DNA of 64,000 bases from Pseudomonas fluorescens (GTDB lineage Bacteria > Pseudomonadota > Gammaproteobacteria > Pseudomonadales > Pseudomonadaceae), in the NCBI RefSeq assembly GCF_001648775.1, contig NZ_LVEJ01000016.1, positions 1 to 64,000 of the forward strand, read 5' to 3'. The position numbers and the translations under genes are program-made. Shown piece after piece: positions 10,410 through 18,746 of the stretch (the first letter of the stretch is position 1; each line of letters begins with the position of its first letter). The notes below the pieces were generated by a model. That model worked only from the letters and a program-made list of their open reading frames with translations, was not told the DNA's origin and ran no database searches.

Positions 10410-11966
10410 GTGAGCCAATCACTGATCGCTGCCCTGCAAAACCCGGCCCTCTACCCGCACCCCGTGGAGGGGTTCCAGGTCATCGAAACCCATATCTCGT
10501 GGGTGATCCTCACCGGTCCCTTCGCTTATAAAGTGAAGAAGCCGGTGAATTTCGGCTTCCTCGACTTCACCGGCCTCGAATCGCGTGCGCATTTCTGCGC
10601 TGAAGAGCTGCGCCTGAACCAGCGTCTGACCGATGATTTGTATCTGGAAGTGTTGCCGGTGACCGGCAGCGTTGAAGCACCGCAACTGGGCGGCGACGGC
10701 GCGGCGATCGAATACGTGCTGAAAATGCGCCAGTTCCCGCAGAGCGGGATGCTCAGTACCTTGCAAGCCAACGGCGAACTGACCACCCAGCACATCGACG
10801 AAATGGCCGAGCAGATCGCACGCTTCCACCTCAACGCCCCCAAAGTCCCGGCCGAACACGACGCCGGCACACCTGAAAGCGTGATGGCGCCGGTGTCGCA
10901 AAACTTCGAGCAGATCCTGCCGTTCCTCAGCGACAAAAACGATCTGCTGCAACTCGACGCGCTGAAAGCCTGGGCCGAAAGCAGTTTCGAGCGTCTCAAG
11001 CCATTGTTCGCTCAGCGCAAGACCGACGGTTTCACCCGTGAATGTCACGGCGATATCCACTTGGGCAACGCCACCGTCATCGACGGCAAAGTGGTGATCT
11101 TCGACTGCATCGAGTTCAACGAACCGTTCCGTTTCACTGACGTCTGGGCCGACACCGGTTTCCTCGCGATGGACCTGGAAGACCGTGGCCTGAAATCCCT
11201 GGCGCGCCGCTTCATCAGCCAATACCTGGAGCTGACCGGCGACTATCAAGGCCTGGAAGTGCTGAACTTCTATAAAGCCTACCGCGCCCTGGTTCGCGCC
11301 AAGGTTGCGCTGTTCAGCATGCCGGCGGACGCGACCCCGGTGCAGCGCGCCACCACCCTGCGTCAGTACCGCAACTACGCCAACCTGGCGGAAAGTTACA
11401 GCACCATTCCTTCGCGCTTCATGGCCATCACCCACGGCGTTTCCGCAGTCGGCAAAAGCCACGTGGCCATGCGTCTGGTCGAAGCGCTGGGCGCCATTCG
11501 CCTGCGGTCGGACGTAGAACGCAAGCGTCTGTTCGGAGAGCAAACCGTCGCCAACGACGTGCAGGCCGGCATTTACAGTGCCGACGCCAGCGCTGCGACC
11601 TACGCGCGTCTGCATGAAATCGCGGAGGTGATCCTGCACGCCGGTTTCCCGGTGGTGATTGACGCCACTTACTTGAAGCGTGAGCAGCGTGACAGCGCAG
11701 CGAAAATCGCCGAAGCCACCGGCACGCCGTTCCTGATCCTCGACTGCAACGCGCCACAAGCGGTGATCGAGAGCTGGCTGGCGGTCCGTCAGGCCGACCA
11801 GAAGGATCCATCCGACGCCACCCTGGCGGTGATCGAAGCACAGCAGGCCAACCGTGAAGCGCTGACGCCGGAAGAAATTCTGCGCAGCAAGCGCGTGCAA
11901 ACCAATGAATCCGGCACGCTGGACACCGTGGTCGCGCAGATCCGTCAGCGCCTGCCAGGCCTGTAA
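10410..11966 (+). CDS. Two-domain protein: aminoglycoside-phosphotransferase-like kinase fused to a P-loop ATPase
   Basis: A 518-residue protein starting at GTG. The N-terminal part (about 1-330) is APH-like, with a VKKPVNFGFLDF segment and the kinase loop ECHGDIHLGNATVIDGK followed by IFDCIEFNEPFRFTD, matching HxDxxxxN and DxD-type motifs. The C-terminal part (about 335-518) is a nucleoside-kinase-like P-loop domain with Walker A GVSAVGKS, then RLRSDVERKRLFG and DATYLKREQR, close to zeta-toxin/gluconate kinase-like folds. This bifunctional family is widespread in proteobacteria; its substrate is unknown. Monocistronic, with no antitoxin-like neighbour. Confidence 0.85.
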   Translation: MSQSLIAALQNPALYPHPVEGFQVIETHISWVILTGPFAYKVKKPVNFGFLDFTGLESRAHFCAEELRLNQRLTDDLYLEVLPVTGSVEAPQLGGDGAAIEYVLKMRQFPQSGMLSTLQANGELTTQHIDEMAEQIARFHLNAPKVPAEHDAGTPESVMAPVSQNFEQILPFLSDKNDLLQLDALKAWAESSFERLKPLFAQRKTDGFTRECHGDIHLGNATVIDGKVVIFDCIEFNEPFRFTDVWADTGFLAMDLEDRGLKSLARRFISQYLELTGDYQGLEVLNFYKAYRALVRAKVALFSMPADATPVQRATTLRQYRNYANLAESYSTIPSRFMAITHGVSAVGKSHVAMRLVEALGAIRLRSDVERKRLFGEQTVANDVQAGIYSADASAATYARLHEIAEVILHAGFPVVIDATYLKREQRDSAAKIAEATGTPFLILDCNAPQAVIESWLAVRQADQKDPSDATLAVIEAQQANREALTPEEILRSKRVQTNESGTLDTVVAQIRQRLPGL

Positions 11967-11969
11967 GAA

Positions 11970-12017
11970 ACTATTTCGGCCGTGAAGCCCTCGCTTGCTT
12001 CACGGCCGTCAAATAGT
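11970..12017. repeat. Long inverted repeat between convergent-reading gene ends
   Basis: Arms CTATTT plus GGCCGTGAAGC pair with GCTTCACGGCC plus AAATAG around an 8-nt loop. It lies 4 nt after the kinase gene. It could act as a terminator or 3' stabilising hairpin, but there is no U run after the stem. Confidence 0.7.
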
Positions 12018-12056
12018 GGCACTATACTGGCGTCATAAAACCAACGGTGATATGAC

Positions 12057-12401
12057 ATGAGCCAGCCGAAACTTCTCGACACCCCGCTGTATGCCTTGCT
12101 GCACAAAGACGACATCACAGGTTTCAACAAGGAGCGTCCACAGGACGGCCCGATCGACATGGTCGGCGGCGATTTCCGTGGGCTCGATTTGCGTGAACTG
12201 AATGCCGATGGCGTGGATTTCCGGGACGCATACTTCCGTTCCGCCGATTTGCGTGGGATCGATTTTCGCAATGCATCGCTGGAAGGCGCCAGCCTGGCCC
12301 ACGCGCAGATTTCCGGGGCTTACTTCCCGCCAGAGCTGAGTGCCGACGAGATTCTGATGTCGATGAATTTCGGTACGCGCCTGCGCTATCGCACTCGCTG
12401 A
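12057..12401 (+). CDS. Pentapeptide-repeat protein
   Basis: A 114-residue protein whose middle (about 38-90) is a run of pentapeptide repeats of the A(D/N)LxG type (DFRGL, DLREL, DFRDA, DLRGI, DFRNA, SLEGA, SLAHA), expected to form a short right-handed beta-helix. The C-terminal tail (ELSADEILMSMNFGTRLRY) is conserved-looking but unassigned. It is short for a Qnr-type gyrase protector (about 215 residues) and I do not infer that function. Start at the ATG following a weak SD. Function unknown. Confidence 0.8.
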   Translation: MSQPKLLDTPLYALLHKDDITGFNKERPQDGPIDMVGGDFRGLDLRELNADGVDFRDAYFRSADLRGIDFRNASLEGASLAHAQISGAYFPPELSADEILMSMNFGTRLRYRTR

Positions 12402-12435
12402 TATGCATACCCCTCTCTGATACAACACCCACCTG

Positions 12436-12522
12436 GTGGGAGCGAGCCTGCTCGCGAAGAGGGAGTGTCAGTCACCCTGATCGTGAAAGTCATAGCGCTT
12501 TCGCGAGCAGGCTCGCTCCCAC
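12436..12522. repeat. REP doublet 1 (converging, GAGCCTGCTC variant)
   Basis: A 23-nt REP (GTGGGAGCGAGC ... GCTCGCGAA) at 12436-12458 and its inverted partner at 12500-12522, separated by 41 nt. Typical Pseudomonas REP/BIME element in the gap between the pentapeptide and TfoX genes. Confidence 0.92.
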
Positions 12523-12688
12523 ATTTGGAATGTGTTTCCTCCTGCCTTTCTGCGCTCGCAAGCCTTACAAGCGCCCTTTCTTAGAAGCATTTGCGTCGAA
12601 TCCGACCAAACAACCACGCTTTTCCTACTGATGGCTACACTCCTGAGAAGCTCGCCCACGCACCATTCGGCCGTCGCAAGGAGGCTTG

Positions 12689-12961
12689 ATGAATGATGAA
12701 CTGCAACACCTGAAGAATCTTGGCAAGACGTCGGCGCAATGGCTGCATGCCGTGGGCATCCACAGCGCCTCGGACTTGCGTCGCCTGGGCGCGGTGGACG
12801 CCTACCGGGCCGTGCGTACCCGCGGGTTTCGCGCATCGAAGGTGTTGTTGTATGCGATCGAGGGCGCGCTGATGGACGTGCACTGGAACGACATCCCCGC
12901 CGAACGCAAGGACGCCCTGAACAAACAACTTGAAGCCATTTCCTCGCGCCACAAGAACTGA
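12689..12961 (+). CDS. TfoX C-terminal-domain protein
   Basis: A 90-residue protein consisting almost only of the TfoX C-terminal domain, a helix-hairpin-helix fold (LKNLGKTSAQWLHAVGIHS, DLRRLGAVDAYRAVR). Such stand-alone domains are common in Pseudomonas. In Haemophilus/E. coli TfoX/Sxy this domain is joined to an N-terminal domain and acts with CRP in competence control, but no competence role can be inferred from the isolated domain. ATG at 12689 follows AAGGAGG by 4 nt; the TTG at 12686 is unlikely. The next gene begins 16 nt after the stop. Confidence 0.85.
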   Translation: MNDELQHLKNLGKTSAQWLHAVGIHSASDLRRLGAVDAYRAVRTRGFRASKVLLYAIEGALMDVHWNDIPAERKDALNKQLEAISSRHKN

Positions 12962-12977
12962 ACGGGCATTGACCGTT

Positions 12978-13772
12978 ATGTATTTACTGGGGGAACAATC
13001 GGCTTGGGCCGATGCACTGATCAATCGCCTGCAGAATTTGCCTGCGCAATGGCTGCAGGGCTTGGCGCCGTGTGGCGCAGAACTGCAGCTGGACGCGCCG
13101 GATGATCTGCTCGCGCAGTTACCCGGCGATCAGTTGTTTCTGCTGACTGAGGGGGTGATTACCGGCTGCCTCGCTGCCCGCCCGCTGTTTTATTGGCAGG
13201 ACGGCGATTTGATCGGCCTGCAGCGTGGCGATGACTGGGGCGATTGCCGCTTGTGCAGCGACGGGCCATTGCGCCTGACGCCCTATCGACGCGCTGCGGT
13301 GTTCGAGCATGTGTATGCCGATGCACCTCGGGCGGAGCAATTTCTTGCCTACCTGCTGGGGCAAATGGCAATGCTCGCCCATGCGGTGGCAGAGCTGAAA
13401 CCTCGCGAGTTTCGCAGCACCAATGGTTTTAAGCGGGTTGAAGCCGGGACCGTTCTGATCAATCAAGGTGACGCCGCCGATCACGTATTCGTGATCATCG
13501 ACGGGCATGCGGAAGCATTTGTCGATGGCCACAAGGTCGGCGAAGTGCCCAGGGACGAAATATTCGGCGCGATGGCGGTGTTCACGCACGAGCCGCGCAA
13601 TGCCACGGTGATTGCGCGGGAAGCGAGCACGGTGATGCTGATCCCCGGTGAGCAATTTTTGAGCATGACCCGCACCAATCCGAAAATTGCCCACAGCCTG
13701 ATCGAGAGCATGGCGCGGCGCATCGGCCAGTTGAACAAGCAAGTCAGCCAATTGAGCGCCAACAAAATCTGA
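12978..13772 (+). CDS. cbpA: Cyclic nucleotide-binding protein, CbpA-like
   Basis: A 264-residue cytoplasmic protein. Residues about 145-260 form a cyclic-nucleotide-binding domain (GTVLINQGDAADHVFVIIDG, then EIFGAMAVFTHEPRNATVIA, whose EPRNAT segment resembles the phosphate-binding cassette). The N-terminal half is uncharacterised and no helix-turn-helix follows, so it is not a Crp/Vfr regulator. In P. aeruginosa the gene adjoining prrF is cbpA (PA4704), encoding a cAMP-binding protein regulated by Vfr; synteny supports the same identity. The ATG at 12978 is preferred because an upstream start would overlap the TfoX-like gene. Confidence 0.82.
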   Translation: MYLLGEQSAWADALINRLQNLPAQWLQGLAPCGAELQLDAPDDLLAQLPGDQLFLLTEGVITGCLAARPLFYWQDGDLIGLQRGDDWGDCRLCSDGPLRLTPYRRAAVFEHVYADAPRAEQFLAYLLGQMAMLAHAVAELKPREFRSTNGFKRVEAGTVLINQGDAADHVFVIIDGHAEAFVDGHKVGEVPRDEIFGAMAVFTHEPRNATVIAREASTVMLIPGEQFLSMTRTNPKIAHSLIESMARRIGQLNKQVSQLSANKI

Positions 13773-13843
13773 GGCAGGGCCCTTTGTTTGCGGGCCATAC
13801 CGGCCATTCCAGCGACTAAATCAACGAAATGAGAAAACAGTTG

Positions 13844-13871
13844 TTGACGCGGTAATGAGAATCGCTATGAT
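13844..13871 (+). promoter_or_regulatory. Promoter of the PrrF-type sRNA
   Basis: TTGACG, 16-nt spacer, TATGAT. The predicted start 7 nt downstream (13878) coincides with the AACTGGTCGCGAG sequence at which PrrF RNAs begin. Confidence 0.75.
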
Positions 13872-13875
13872 TATC
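13852..13875 (+). promoter_or_regulatory. Fur box over the prrF promoter
   Basis: The sequence GTAATGAGAATCGCTATGAT followed by TATC resembles overlapping Fur hexamers (NATWAT). It covers the spacer and -10 region, as expected for iron-dependent repression. Confidence 0.7.
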
Positions 13876-13877
13876 AC

Positions 13878-13991
13878 AACTGGTCGCGAGATCAGTCGAT
13901 ATTCTGAAAAGCCCTTGGTTCGGACTCTCAGATTATCTCCTCATCAGGCTAATCACGGTTATTTGACCCGGTTTTTACCGGGTCTTTTTTT
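13878..13991 (+). ncRNA. prrF: PrrF-type iron-responsive small RNA
   Basis: A 114-nt RNA starting AACTGGTCGCGAGATCAG and ending in a perfect terminator (GACCCGG/CCGGGTC, T7). The central unstructured region at 13931-13957 (GATTATCTCC TCATCAGGCT AATCACG) is the PrrF core that pairs with mRNAs of iron-rich proteins such as sodB and TCA-cycle enzymes. Fur represses it when iron is plentiful. P. aeruginosa carries two copies in tandem here; this window has one. It lies between cbpA and phuW, as in P. aeruginosa. Confidence 0.9.
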
Positions 13992-14004
13992 GCCTGTGGA
14001 AAAG

Positions 14005-14859
14005 TCATTTACCGAATTGTTTGCGCATCTGCTCGCAGTAGTCCTGCTTGGGTGTGGCCGGGGTGTACCAGACGTAGTCGGCCATTGCTGAGGTAACCTC
14101 ACCGCCCTGCTCGGCCAGCATCAACACAGTCGGGGGCTGGCTGGCGCCCAGATCCAGTAGGTGCAACGGCACGCCCACATCCTTTCGCGCATGCCACGCG
14201 CCGGCCAACAACGTTGACGGCATCGGCGCTGCCATCAACCGTTCGGCCATGCGCCGGTCACGCTGCTGTTGAACCGCGAGCATCGCCGGCATTTGTGCTG
14301 CGGGAAGCAGGCCGCAGTGGGAATCAGCGATTTGCTCGAGCAATGTACTTTTCACGGAAGCGGTGTTCGTACGCTCCCCGCTCAACAACGGCGGAGCGCG
14401 ATAGATCGGGCGGATTTCACTGTTATCCAGATTCGCCGACAGTAGCGGCCAGGGTTGCGCGAGGGCGAAGCGCACAATCGGCCCGTAAAGGGTCCAGTCC
14501 CAGCCATCCTGCCAGGCGAGTGCCCCCGGGAGATCGGCCGGAGGCGTCGCGGCCCGACGCACTTGATCGACGCGAGGCTGTTGCTCTGGCGTCAGCATCT
14601 CCAGTAACAGACTGCCCTGCGGCCGCTGTTCAGCGAGTACCTGCAACAACCATAACTGGGCGGCATGATGATCGGCATTGTCATGCTGCTCGCCAATGAT
14701 CAGCCGCTCAGGCTGAGCAAGACGCGTCACCAGTTGCTGCGCTGTCAGCACCTCGCCGCTGCGCAGATCGCGAATCTCGCCACTGATCGGCGGTGGTGGC
14801 GCCACAACATGCTGACACCCCGCAAGCAGCAACATCGCCAACAGCCACATCCCACGCAT
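14005..14859 (-). CDS. phuW: ChaN family lipoprotein, PhuW-like
   Basis: A 284-residue lipoprotein with lipobox LLAGC (Cys15) and a ChaN-type domain (RLIIGEQHDNADHHAAQLWLL, residues about 53-73). Campylobacter ChaN binds heme pairs at the cell surface and is iron-regulated. It is the last gene of phuT-U-V-W, 20 nt after phuV, with GAGGTG 5 nt before the ATG. Its role in heme handling is inferred from family and context. The name follows the phu cluster of P. aeruginosa. Confidence 0.85.
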   Translation of the reverse strand: MRGMWLLAMLLLAGCQHVVAPPPPISGEIRDLRSGEVLTAQQLVTRLAQPERLIIGEQHDNADHHAAQLWLLQVLAEQRPQGSLLLEMLTPEQQPRVDQVRRAATPPADLPGALAWQDGWDWTLYGPIVRFALAQPWPLLSANLDNSEIRPIYRAPPLLSGERTNTASVKSTLLEQIADSHCGLLPAAQMPAMLAVQQQRDRRMAERLMAAPMPSTLLAGAWHARKDVGVPLHLLDLGASQPPTVLMLAEQGGEVTSAMADYVWYTPATPKQDYCEQMRKQFGK

Positions 14860-14879
14860 GCAATCACCTCGATGAGAAA

Positions 14880-15647
14880 TCAGCGGGCGATGATTAGCGG
14901 ATGCCCACGCTCCGGGTGCGGCTGCACCAAGACTTCGAGACCGAATACGGCTTTCAGCAAATCCGGGCGCAACACTTGCTCAGGTGTATCCAGTGCGACC
15001 GGATGCCCCCCTTCAAGCAACAACACCCGATCACAATAGCGCGCGGCCAGATTCAGATCATGCAGGATCACCAATACCGCTGCACCGCGGTCGGCAAACT
15101 CGCGCACCGCTTGCAAGGTGGTGTGCTGATGCAGCGGATCGAGCATGGATGTCGGCTCATCGAGCAACAATGTTTGCCCGGCCTGGCCAGGCCATAGCTG
15201 CGCCAGCACTCGCGCCAGATGCACGCGCTGACGTTCACCGCCGGACAACGCCAGATAGCTGCGCCCGCTCAGATGCCCGGCATCCGCTGCCTTCAGCGCC
15301 GCGACGACGATCTCGTCATCGCGCACCCGGCCGCTTTGCCAAGGCAAACGGCCCATGCCGACGACTTCTTCAACACGAAAGGCGAAATCCAGGGTTGAGA
15401 CTTGGGGCAACACGGCCAGGCGCTGGGCGCGTTGCGTGCCGCTCCAGTGACTCAATGCTTCGCCATCGAGGGACACCTCGCCGTCACTGGCCGTCAATTC
15501 ACCGCACAAAGCCCCGAGCAAAGTGCTTTTACCGGCACCGTTCGGCCCGAGCACACCGAGTACTTCACCGGGCTCAAGCTGCAGAGTGATTTCGCTGAGC
15601 ACTGCCTTGCGGCCACGACGGATGTGCAGATTGTGCGCACGCAACAT
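14880..15647 (-). CDS. phuV: Heme ABC transporter ATP-binding protein
   Basis: A 255-residue ABC ATPase energising heme import through PhuU. It has Walker A GPNGAGKS, signature [16 protein letters not shown], Walker [13 protein letters not shown] and switch His in VILHDLNLA. The start at 15647 ([12 protein letters not shown]) overlaps the phuU stop as TGATG; an in-frame start further upstream would lie inside phuU. Orthologue of HmuV. Confidence 0.96.
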   Translation of the reverse strand: MLRAHNLHIRRGRKAVLSEITLQLEPGEVLGVLGPNGAGKSTLLGALCGELTASDGEVSLDGEALSHWSGTQRAQRLAVLPQVSTLDFAFRVEEVVGMGRLPWQSGRVRDDEIVVAALKAADAGHLSGRSYLALSGGERQRVHLARVLAQLWPGQAGQTLLLDEPTSMLDPLHQHTTLQAVREFADRGAAVLVILHDLNLAARYCDRVLLLEGGHPVALDTPEQVLRPDLLKAVFGLEVLVQPHPERGHPLIIAR

Positions 15648-16684
15648 CAGGCACGCCCTCGCAGCAGCAGATAAAGGAAGAATGGCGCGCCGATAAACGC
15701 CGTGACGATACCGATCGGCAACTCCGCCGGCGCCAGCGCCAGCCGTGCCACCAGATCGGCGAGCAGCAGCAGGCTCGCTCCGGCCAGCACGGACGCCGGC
15801 AGCAACACCCGATGATCGGGACCTGCGAGCAAACGCACCAGATGCGGCACCACCAGGCCGACGAAACCGATCATGCCCGCCGCTGCCACCGCCGCGCCGA
15901 CACCCAGCGCCGTGCAGAACACCAACTCGCGTTTGAGCTTTTCGACATCGATACCCAAATGCCCGGCTTCCGATTCGCCCAGTAACAACGCATTCAACGC
16001 CTTGGCCCGACGCGGTAGCCACAACGCGACGCCGGCGCTGATGATCAGCAACGGCCACAACCGCGCGTAACTGGCGCCGTTGAGGCTGCCGAGGTTCCAG
16101 AAGGTCAACGTGCGCAAGGTCGCGTCATCCGCCAGATACGTAAACAGCCCGACCGCCGAACTGGCCAGTGCGGTCAGGGCAATACCCGCGAGCAACATGG
16201 TCGCGACATTGGTCTGGCCGTTGCGGCGACCGAGTCGATAGACCAGCGCCGTGACGCCAAGCCCGCCGAGAAACGCGCAGACCGACAATAAATAAGGCCC
16301 GAACCATTCCGGTAACCCGCCAAAAAACGAACCGCCGACAATCGCAATCGCTGCGCCCAACGCCGCGCCGCTGGAAACACCCACCAGCCCCGGATCCGCC
16401 AGCGGATTACGAAACAGCCCCTGCATCGCCACACCGGACAATGCCAGCACGCCGCCAACCGCCAGCCCGAGCAGAGTTCGCGGCAAACGAATCTGCCCAA
16501 GAATCAGCTCAGCCTGCTCCAGCCCCTCCGGCGCCAACGGCACGCCGAGCATGCGCAGCGCCGCGCGCAATGTATCCAGCAGCGGCAAGCTGACCGGGCC
16601 GAGCGCCAACGACAACCAGATCGCCAACAAACACAGAAGCGTCAGGCCAATAAACAAGGCACGGGGTTTTACCAGTGTGGTCAT
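15647..16684 (-). CDS. phuU: Heme ABC transporter permease
   Basis: A 345-residue FecCD-family permease with about ten transmembrane helices. It carries the conserved segment [20 protein letters not shown] and the cytoplasmic loop contacting the ATPase ([11 protein letters not shown]). It forms a dimer that carries heme across the inner membrane. The start overlaps the phuT stop by ATGA and its stop overlaps the phuV start, so phuTUV are translationally coupled. Confidence 0.96.
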   Translation of the reverse strand: MTTLVKPRALFIGLTLLCLLAIWLSLALGPVSLPLLDTLRAALRMLGVPLAPEGLEQAELILGQIRLPRTLLGLAVGGVLALSGVAMQGLFRNPLADPGLVGVSSGAALGAAIAIVGGSFFGGLPEWFGPYLLSVCAFLGGLGVTALVYRLGRRNGQTNVATMLLAGIALTALASSAVGLFTYLADDATLRTLTFWNLGSLNGASYARLWPLLIISAGVALWLPRRAKALNALLLGESEAGHLGIDVEKLKRELVFCTALGVGAAVAAAGMIGFVGLVVPHLVRLLAGPDHRVLLPASVLAGASLLLLADLVARLALAPAELPIGIVTAFIGAPFFLYLLLRGRA

Positions 16685-17553
16685 TGGCCGCTCTTGGCCG
16701 GGTAGAAACCGTCAGACAGGGTTTTCAACGCCGCAGGCAAACGTGGCCCGAGGCCGCCGACCAACAAGGTCGGATCCAGCTCCAGTACACGACCCGCCTT
16801 GGCGGCACGGCTTGAATTGAGAATCGGGTTTTCCTTGAACAGCGCCGCTTTCGCCGCTTCACCGGTCAGCGCGCGGTCGGCGAACACCAGCACTTCGGGA
16901 TCGAGACTGGCGAGCGATTCCACAGAAAACGGCTTGTAACCGGTGTGCGTGGCGAGGTTATGCCCGCCGGCCTGTTGCAGCAGCCAATCGGCGGCGGTGT
17001 CTTTGCCGGCAATCAATGGCTTGCCACCGGCATGCCCGAGCAACAGCAGCACACCCGGCGCTTTTTGTTGGGTCTGCATTTGAGCAACCCGTGCCTGCTG
17101 GGCATCGAGTTGCTGTTGATAACTGTGCAGCAACTGCACCGCTTGCGGCTCGGCGCCAAGCAACTGGCCCAGATGTGTGAGGTTTTTTTCCAGGGTCGGC
17201 AGATCCGGCTGAGCCGAGAACAATTCCACCTGAACCTTGGCCGCTTTGACTTGCGAAAGAACCGGCGGCGGCCCCATTTCTTCGGTGCCGATCAAGAGGT
17301 CCGGGCGCAAACTGAGAATGCCCTCAGCGGAAAGGCTGCGCTGATAACCGATGCTTGGCAGCGCCTTCAGCGACTCCGGATGCTGACTGGTGGTGTCGAC
17401 GCCGACCAGTTTCGCCTCACCGCCCAATGCTGCAACCCATTCGGACAACGCGCCGCCAGCACTGACCCAACGTTGCGGCAAATCAGCCGCTGCAGCCTGG
17501 TGGCTGACCATAAGTCCGACACACAGCACAGCAACGCGGGTACTCAGGCGCAT
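16681..17553 (-). CDS. phuT: Periplasmic heme-binding protein of the ABC importer
   Basis: A 290-residue substrate-binding protein with a signal peptide (MRLSTRVAVLCVGLMVSHQAAAA) and a helical-backbone (type III) fold (RWVSAGGALSEWVAALGGEA). It contains QRSLSAEGILSLRPDLLIGT, typical of the PhuT/HmuT group. AAGGAAG upstream supports the start at 17553. First gene of phuTUVW. The heme receptor and the cytoplasmic heme chaperone normally upstream are absent at this locus. Confidence 0.94.
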   Translation of the reverse strand: MRLSTRVAVLCVGLMVSHQAAAADLPQRWVSAGGALSEWVAALGGEAKLVGVDTTSQHPESLKALPSIGYQRSLSAEGILSLRPDLLIGTEEMGPPPVLSQVKAAKVQVELFSAQPDLPTLEKNLTHLGQLLGAEPQAVQLLHSYQQQLDAQQARVAQMQTQQKAPGVLLLLGHAGGKPLIAGKDTAADWLLQQAGGHNLATHTGYKPFSVESLASLDPEVLVFADRALTGEAAKAALFKENPILNSSRAAKAGRVLELDPTLLVGGLGPRLPAALKTLSDGFYPAKSGQ

Positions 17554-17650
17554 ACGCAGCTTCCTTGAACGTGGTTTTCCCGGGCATCCGGATGACAGGC
17601 CAAGTATCCTCGGCAGCAGCCAGCCGCCCTGCGGACGAAGGCCGTCATTT

Positions 17651-17669
17651 GATAATTGTTTGCATTTAA
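17651..17669 (-). promoter_or_regulatory. Putative Fur box upstream of phuT
   Basis: GATAATTGTTTGCATTTAA shares the leading GATAAT and the CATT core with the 19-bp Fur consensus (about 11 of 19). It lies about 100 nt before phuT, which would put the heme genes under iron control. Confidence 0.5.
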
Positions 17670-17718
17670 ACGTCAAGCTCGGACATATCCGGACACGAGC
17701 CGACACTAAAGGATAGCC

Positions 17719-18036
17719 ATGAAGTTTCTCTGCGCAGGCGCTGAACTCGCCGAAGCCGCCAGCCGTGGATTTGAAGTCGACGGGAACAAGCTGTTCGCCG
17801 TGCGCCGCAGCGGCCAGGCCTATGTCTACCTCAACCGCTGCCCGCATCGGGGCGTCGGACTGGAATGGCAACCCGACCAGTTTCTCGACCCGAGCAACAG
17901 CCTGATCCAGTGCGCCACCCACGGCGCCCTGTTTCTGATCGAGGACGGTGAATGCGTCGCCGGGCCTTGCGCCGGGCAAGCCCTCACCGCCATCCCTTGC
18001 CGCGAAGACGCGCAAGGCCTGTGGATCGATGTTTAA
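17719..18036 (+). CDS. Rieske 2Fe-2S ferredoxin-like protein
   Basis: A 105-residue soluble Rieske protein with both cluster-binding motifs: C41-P-H43 in CPHRG and C65-A-T-H68 in CATHG. They coordinate a [2Fe-2S] centre through two Cys and two His. It has no membrane anchor or signal peptide, so it is probably a cytoplasmic ferredoxin or small oxygenase component; no partner oxygenase is adjacent. Its stop overlaps the convergent sfsA stop by 4 nt. It is divergent from phuT and may share the iron-responsive intergenic region. Confidence 0.88.
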   Translation: MKFLCAGAELAEAASRGFEVDGNKLFAVRRSGQAYVYLNRCPHRGVGLEWQPDQFLDPSNSLIQCATHGALFLIEDGECVAGPCAGQALTAIPCREDAQGLWIDV

Positions 18037-18746
18037 CCGTTGAGCAGCACGTCGAGACGCCGGTCGATGACCATTTCCTCATGGTCCAGGCGTACGCCAT
18101 ACGCCAGCACTTCAACGCCGCAGGCGACCGCTTCAAGCAGTGCATCGGCGTAGGCCGAATCGATTTCCTTTGCCGGCCGCACCGCTTCAATCCCGCTCAG
18201 ATTGACACAGTACAACTGCACCGCGCGAATCCCGTCCCGCGCCAGATGCGCCAACTCCCGCAGATGTTTGGCGCCACGCTGGGTCACCGCATCGGGAAAT
18301 GCCGCCACCGCCGTACCGTCGAAGCCCAGCGTGACGCTTTTCACTTCCACGTACGCCGGACCACTGGGGTATTCGAGGCGGAAATCGATACGGCTCTTTT
18401 CCTGCCCGTACGCCACTTCGCGCTTCAACGCGGTAAAGCCGTTCAATTCGCTGATGACACCCGCCTGCAAGGCCTCTTCGACCAGACCATTGGCGCGCGC
18501 GGTGTTCACGCAAAACAAGCGGCCCTGCGGGGTTTCGCCAATTTCCCAGGTGCCAGGCAGTTTGCGCTTCGGATCGTTGGAACGGCTGAACCAGACCTGC
18601 CCGCCTTCGACCTGGCAATTGAGCATCGAGCCGGTGTTCGGGCAGTGAATGGTCAGCAACTCGCCGCTAACGGTTTCGATATCGGCAAGAAAACGCTTGT
18701 AACGACGAATCAGGCGCGCCTCTTCCAGAGGTGGATAAAAGTGCAT
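18033..18746 (-). CDS. sfsA: SfsA family DNA-binding/nuclease-like protein
   Basis: A 237-residue protein matching SfsA (sugar fermentation stimulation protein). It has the N-terminal OB-like part ([15 protein letters not shown]) and the C-terminal nuclease-like core ([18 protein letters not shown]) with an RxDF...ExK arrangement reminiscent of restriction-like nucleases. The E. coli protein binds DNA and promotes maltose gene expression; its cellular role is unclear. The start at 18746 overlaps the aminotransferase stop as TGATG, so they are co-transcribed. Confidence 0.94.
   Translation of the reverse strand: MHFYPPLEEARLIRRYKRFLADIETVSGELLTIHCPNTGSMLNCQVEGGQVWFSRSNDPKRKLPGTWEIGETPQGRLFCVNTARANGLVEEALQAGVISELNGFTALKREVAYGQEKSRIDFRLEYPSGPAYVEVKSVTLGFDGTAVAAFPDAVTQRGAKHLRELAHLARDGIRAVQLYCVNLSGIEAVRPAKEIDSAYADALLEAVACGVEVLAYGVRLDHEEMVIDRRLDVLLNG

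Noticed and set aside
10410..11966. Zeta-toxin or aminoglycoside resistance gene
   Set aside because: No antitoxin neighbour, and the APH-like part belongs to a widespread housekeeping-type family; resistance cannot be inferred.
12057..12401. Qnr-type quinolone resistance protein
   Set aside because: Only about 10 pentapeptides in 114 residues, far short of the Qnr beta-helix, and no loop or dimer module visible.
12689..12961. Competence regulator Sxy/TfoX
   Set aside because: Only the C-terminal domain is present; the N-terminal domain needed for the regulator is missing.
13855..14091. 78-codon plus-strand frame starting MRIAMIITTG
   Set aside because: It runs through the prrF promoter, sRNA and terminator and into phuW; the RNA explains the conservation.
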